Part shown: piece after piece, positions 59,811 to 64,000 of the stretch
How the letters are laid out: each line of letters begins with the position of its first letter
How positions within the stretch are numbered: the stretch's first letter is position 1
Source: Eucalyptus grandis
Lineage: Eukaryota; Streptophyta; Magnoliopsida; Myrtales; Myrtaceae
DNA length: 64,000 nucleotides
Direction: 5' to 3'
Assembly: GCF_016545825.1 (NCBI RefSeq)
Contig: NC_052614.1
Span: 22,524,559 to 22,588,558, forward strand
The notes under the pieces: model-generated
Told to the model about the DNA's origin: nothing
The model's input: the letters and a program-made list of their open reading frames with translations, nothing else
Database searches by the model: none
Program-made: the position numbers and the translations under genes

Positions 59811-61720
59811 TTGTACTTTATTACTTCTCCTCCAAGACATCAGATAGTAGATACAGTCTTGCCTTCACCAAGCGATGATTCTTCTCATGACAATTCCATA
59901 GAGCAACAAATGGAGCAGGAACCCCAGGAGATAAATCACGAAGAACCTACAAGTATTGAGGAATCATCTTTGAAGGTGCTGGATGAGCCATCATGAAGAT
60001 CTGGTCGAGCCACTCGTCCACCAACTTGGACCAAAGATTATGTCTGTTCCTCATCACTATCATCAGGTACTCGTTATCCTTTATCCTCATATTTATCTTT
60101 CAACCGCTTGTTGTCAGATCATTTATGTTGCATTAGTCGAGTTTATGAGGAAATGGAGCCTTTTAGTTATAACGAGGCTGTACATGATGAACGCTGGCAA
60201 AAGGCAATGGAGGCAGAACTTAAAGTCCTAATTGATAATCACACTTGGGATGTTGTGTCGTTACCTCCTGATTGCAAACCCATTGGATGTAAATGGGTCT
60301 ATAAGATCAAATATAGAGCATATGGCTCTGTGGAAAGCTACAAGGCCCGATTGGTGGCCAAGGGCTTCACACAACGAGAAGGTTTTGACTACCATGAGAC
60401 ATTTTCTCCAGTAGCCAAGGATGTCACGGTTTAATCTTTCTTATCGATTGCCGCTTTTCGCAATTGGTCATTGCATCGGATGGATGTCCACAACGCTTTT
60501 CTTCATGGTGATCTGGAAGAGGAGATTTACATGGATCTTCCACAAGGATTACAGAGACAGGGGGAGTCAAAGGTATGTCGTCTTCGCAAATCTCTTTATG
60601 GATTGAAACAGGCCTCTCGACAATGGTACGCTAAATTTACTACTACATTAACGGGAGTTGGATTCATGCAATCCAAACATGATTATGCTTTGTTCATTTG
60701 GGCAAAAGGTACGTTGGTCATATACTTGATGATTTATGTTGACGACATACTTATTATGGGAAATGATGATTCCGCTGTGAAGAAGCTTAAAGACCATCTA
60801 CATTTGTCTTTTCATATCAAAGACTTAGGGCCACCTAAGTATTTTCTTGGAATAGAGATAGCTCGTTCTGATCTAGGGATTTCCCTTAACCAGCGAAAAT
60901 TTGTGATGGAGATTATATCAGAAGCGGGATTATAGGTTGCAAACCGGCAATTATTCCTATTGAACAGAATGCCAAGTTGACCAGTATTGATTATGATGCT
61001 GGGACGTCCTCCTCTGATGATCCATTATTGAAGGACCCGACAAGCTATCAAAGACTTGTTGGGAAGCTTATCTATTTCACAATGACCAGGCCAGACATTT
61101 GCTATGTAGTACAGACTCTCAGTCAATTCATGCACAGTCCAAAGCAGTCACACATGAATGCAGCCTTAAAAGTGGTGAAATATCTGAAGAGTTGTCCAGG
61201 ATTAGGGATACTCCTCTCTAGAAAGTGCAATATGGAGATGGCAGCCTATTGTGATGCGGACTATGCTACATGTCCCATGAGTAGGAGATCTATTACTGGA
61301 TTTTGCATCAAATTTGGGGAGTCGTTACTTTCATGGAAGACAAAGAAACAATCTATTGTATCATTGTCATAGGCAGAAGCTGAATATCAATCTATGGCAA
61401 AAACTGTTTGTGAGATAATATGGCTACGAGGTTTACTTCTGGACCTTGGGGTACAAGTTAAAGGTCTGACATTACTTTTCTGTGATAATGATTCGGCACT
61501 CAAGCTTGCGGCAAATCCTATGCTACATGAAAGGACAAAACATATAGAAGTTGATTGCCATTTTACTTGGGAGAAGATCAAAGAAGGGATCATCGAAACC
61601 AGAGGAATCAGGACCATAGAACAACCCGCTGATATCTTCACTAAACCCCTTTGTCAAAGACAGCATACATATCTTCTAAACAAGCTGGGCGTCTTGGATA
61701 TATACAAGCCACCAACTTGA
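59811..61720 (+). mobile_element. Ty1/copia retrotransposon, 5'-truncated and inactive pol (RT and RNase H)
   Basis: One reading path contains the linker before RT (59811 on), the RT start ([30 protein letters not shown]), the RT core with YVDD at about 60735..60746, KSLYGLKQASRQWY, and the RNase H part (AYCDADYAT; DNDSALKLA; HERTKHIEVDCHF; DIFTKPL). The order is that of copia pol. It is broken by in-frame stops at 59994, 60432 and 61370 and by a one-base frame change at about 60930. Gag, protease and integrase are missing, so only the 3' half is present. The polypurine tract and LTR follow directly. Confidence 0.92.
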
Positions 61721-61727
61721 GGGGGAG
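61717..61727 (+). promoter_or_regulatory. Polypurine tract of the copia element
   Basis: TTGAGGGGGAG lies directly between the end of the pol frame and the TG of the 3' LTR, the expected place for the plus-strand primer. Confidence 0.75.
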
Positions 61728-61976
61728 TGTTGAAAGAAGATATGATTGAAGATTTGGGATCCGATTGAGGATTTGAATTGATTGTAATTGATAGGAGATG
61801 TGATTATTTTAGGACTAGAAAGATTAGAAGAATTTATTTACTTTTTTATTGAATTCTCTTGTACAATATATACATCATTGTATTACATCTAGAAATCAAT
61901 GAAGCAAACACTATTATCCTCATTACACAAATTCCCATATTCCTTTCCTTCTCGTCTTCTTCTCGGATTTGTGACA
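61728..61976 (+). mobile_element. 3' LTR of the copia element (about 249 bp)
   Basis: Begins TGTTGAAAGAAGATATG right after the polypurine tract and most likely ends ...TTTGTGACA at 61976, giving the usual TG..CA ends. It contains TACAATATATACATC, a probable TATA region, near 61862. No 5' LTR is in the window, so the right end is set by the TG..CA rule only. Confidence 0.65.
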
Positions 61977-62009
61977 GTTTTAAATAGCAACGGACAAGCA
62001 AAACCGTGG

Positions 62010-62385
62010 ACGCTATGGTTGGGACTTACCATCGCAAAACAATGAGATTTTCTTAAGCTCATCATTGAGATGGACTCTAAAATTGTTGCAAAACTTGTTA
62101 ACCAAGAGAGAATAGTGATAACACTGGATTAACACTCCTTAAAGATATTAGGAAACTTTTGAGCTCTCATTTTGAGTTTAAAATTCGTCACATTTTTCTT
62201 CAAGGCAATCGGCCTACCAAAACACTTGTCAATATTGGCATAGTGAAGCGTTTAGATACTACGTTCTACTTGCAACCTTCTAGAGAATTAGCTCATGCTT
62301 TGTTTAGTGATAAAGTTAGGATTGTAGATTTTAGATGTTAACTTTTCTTAGTTTTATACCTTATATTTAACCACCAAAAAAAATA
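62010..62385 (+). mobile_element. LINE RNase H-like remnant with short A tail
   Basis: LGLTIAKQ, IEMDSKIVAKLVNQ and then IRHIFLQGNRPTKTLVNIG to the stop at 62339..62341 match the RVT_3 type RNase H of plant LINEs (xESDSxxxVxLI...VxREGNRxADxLA). It is followed by ACCAAAAAAAATAAAT at about 62370. The catalytic context is incomplete and frames are broken upstream. It lies directly downstream of the copia LTR. Confidence 0.5.
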
Positions 62386-62800
62386 AATAGCAATAAACAT
62401 TCATTAGAATAAATCTAGCCCTTCGATTCATTCAAAGACAGGTCTTCCGTGTTTAAGGCTAGTGGCTGTGTACTAGTCGTTTTGCTGTATTAGCCATAAA
62501 TTATGATAGAAATTGAGGCCTCATATCTTTCGAGGTACAAGATTCAAGTCGTTTTGCCATGGGCCCTTGGTTAGTAAATTCGGGCGCGATTGGCTAACTC
62601 CACCTCTTTGGCTCAATCAAGGTTTATCATCCAAGCTCCTTTATCGGATTCATATAGAACTGCTTCTTTATAGTATGATCACAAATTATTATGCCAAGTA
62701 ATTATCAACTCAAAACCTCATGTTTCTCGATTTGGCCAAGACTCTTCGATTCCATAGCCGTTGCATTAGATTTAATTTCTATTGATTCATTCTCTACACT
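62385..62800. repeat. 430-bp dispersed repeat, copy 2
   Basis: Second copy of 54318..54745, same orientation, starting just after the A-rich end of the LINE remnant. Confidence 0.6.
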
Positions 62801-62958
62801 TCGAAATCCTAAAAGTATTTTTTCCTTTTTCTTAAATGTTATGAAAAATATCAATAATTGTTTGGACATTTTTTATTTAATGTGTGCTCATTTCTATCAT
62901 TTGAGAAAATAAATGATCTTATCTCAAATGAAAACAAATATGCGGTGTCTATTTAATA

Positions 62959-63942
62959 GGGAAAATTCCAAAATAGGACCCGAAGTGCCATCTTTTTCTC
63001 AAATAAGGGTTCGAAGTGAACATTGTTTCAAATAGAGACCCGAAGTGCCATCACTTTCTCAAATAAGAACCTGAAGTGGATGTTATTTCAAATGAGGACC
63101 TAAAGTGGTTATGTTTGTTTCAAATAAGGACCTGACTTTTCAGCGATCAAGGATATTTTTGTCTTTCCATTTTCCGCCTTTTTTTTTTCTTTCCTCTTTT
63201 TTTTTTTGGTTATTCTTCTTCCTCTTCGCTAGTGGCCGGCTGACCACGGGCGATGCCCCTGAGGGCTGGCGAGACCGCCCACGCCAGTCCTTACTAGTAG
63301 CTAGCGAGGCCAACCTCGTCGATGGCCCCTAGGTGAGGGTCGCCACGCCCAGCGACGCCATCCCTCACTTGTGGCTAACGTGGATGGCCCTCAGCGGGGC
63401 GGCGACCCTCACCCAGCCCTTTGTGGGCATCGTCGATGGTGGCAGCCATCGACAATGAGGAAGAAGAAGAACCATAAAAAAAAAAAAAAAAAAAAAAAGG
63501 AAATAAGGGGAAAATGCCAAATGATGAAAATACCATTGATCAATCGAAAAATTAGCTAGTCGGCAATCGGCGAGGTGGTGTCCATATTTTGAAACAACCA
63601 AAGCTACTTTAGGTTATTATTTGAAACAAAGTCCACTTTAGGCTCTTATTTAAGAAAATAATGGCACTTTGGGTCATTTTTTGAAATTTTCCCAAAAAAA
63701 AATAAAGAGGAAAGAAAAAAGGCGAAAAATCACAAAAAACAAAAATACCCTTGATCACTGAAAAGTCAGGTCCTTATTTGAAACAAATATAACCACTTTA
63801 GGTTCTCATTTGAAACAACATCCACTCCAGGCCCTTATTTGAGAAAATGATGGCATTTCGAGTCCCTATTTGAAACAATGTTCACTTCGGACCCTTATTT
63901 GAGAAAAATAGGGTACTTCAGGTCCCATTTTGGAATTTTCCC
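62959..63942. mobile_element. MULE-like TIR element, 984 bp, with a nested extra right arm
   Basis: An exact 9-bp direct repeat TATTTAATA (62950..62958 and 63943..63951) flanks the element. Its ends GGGAAAATTCCAAAATAGGA and, in reverse complement, GGGAAAATTCCAAAATGGGA are nearly identical. Arms are about 240 bp, made of repeated phrases such as TCAAATAAGG-x-CGAAGTG, and reach GACTTTTCAGCGATCAAGG. A GC-rich core lies at about 63230-63440. A further diverged copy of the right arm (about 63540-63695, ending TTTTTTGAAATTTTCCC) sits inside, so one element appears to have inserted into or duplicated within another. No transposase. Confidence 0.8.
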
Positions 63943-64000
63943 TATTTAATATGGTCATTAATTAAAAAGACTAATCTTTTGACATTTGGCCCCTATCAAG

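Noticed and set aside
1..64000. CRISPR array, operon or biosynthetic cluster
   Set aside because: No regularly spaced repeats of that kind; genes are intron-rich and eukaryotic, and all repeat arrays are explained by TIR elements or simple sequence.

Overview
This window is plant nuclear DNA. It has intron-rich genes with GT-AG splice sites, a copia retrotransposon remnant, several plant LINE remnants, and many terminal-inverted-repeat (TIR) elements with AT-rich arms and very GC-rich cores. Nothing looks bacterial, organellar or like a biosynthetic cluster. The proteins are clearly those of a flowering plant. A woody eudicot, possibly Myrtales, is my guess from the repeat style and is not proven.

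Two host genes are supported. (1) The 5' part of a DDT-domain chromatin protein gene runs leftward from about 2012 and leaves the window at base 1; six coding exons can be joined without a frame break. (2) A very long gene on the plus strand, 7280..46610 with 36 coding exons, encodes a protein of about 2520 residues. It is the plant counterpart of spastizin (ZFYVE26/SPG15), a large alpha-solenoid protein of endosome and lysosome maintenance. The FYVE zinc finger of the animal protein is absent. The splice model is frame-consistent everywhere except two one-base discrepancies, both in short homopolymer runs in exons 12 and 22.

The 5 kb between the two divergent start codons is AT-rich. It holds a diverged duplicate of the DDT gene's upstream region, a GC-rich patch and a tRNA/SINE-like remnant. 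The introns of the spastizin gene have grown by insertions: LINE remnants in both orientations (introns 9, 12, 35, probably 26), a small MITE (intron 12), two TIR elements in intron 16 and an internally repeated TIR element in intron 31.

The right 17 kb (about 47-64 kb) is a repeat graveyard with no supported host gene. Main items: a Pack-MULE-like element at 51482..53036 with a 9-bp target duplication and an acidic reading frame inside; a possible hAT-like insertion at 54763..55796 flanked by a 280-bp direct repeat; a 5'-truncated copia element with three in-frame stops and one frame change, ending in an LTR at about 61976; a LINE RNase H remnant at 62010..62385; and a second MULE-like element at 62959..63942 with a 9-bp target duplication and a nested extra right arm.

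I did not find a new biological system. The points most worth a second look are the two frame breaks in the spastizin gene, the small upstream ORF before its start codon, and the recurring pattern of TIR elements carrying similar GC-rich cores.
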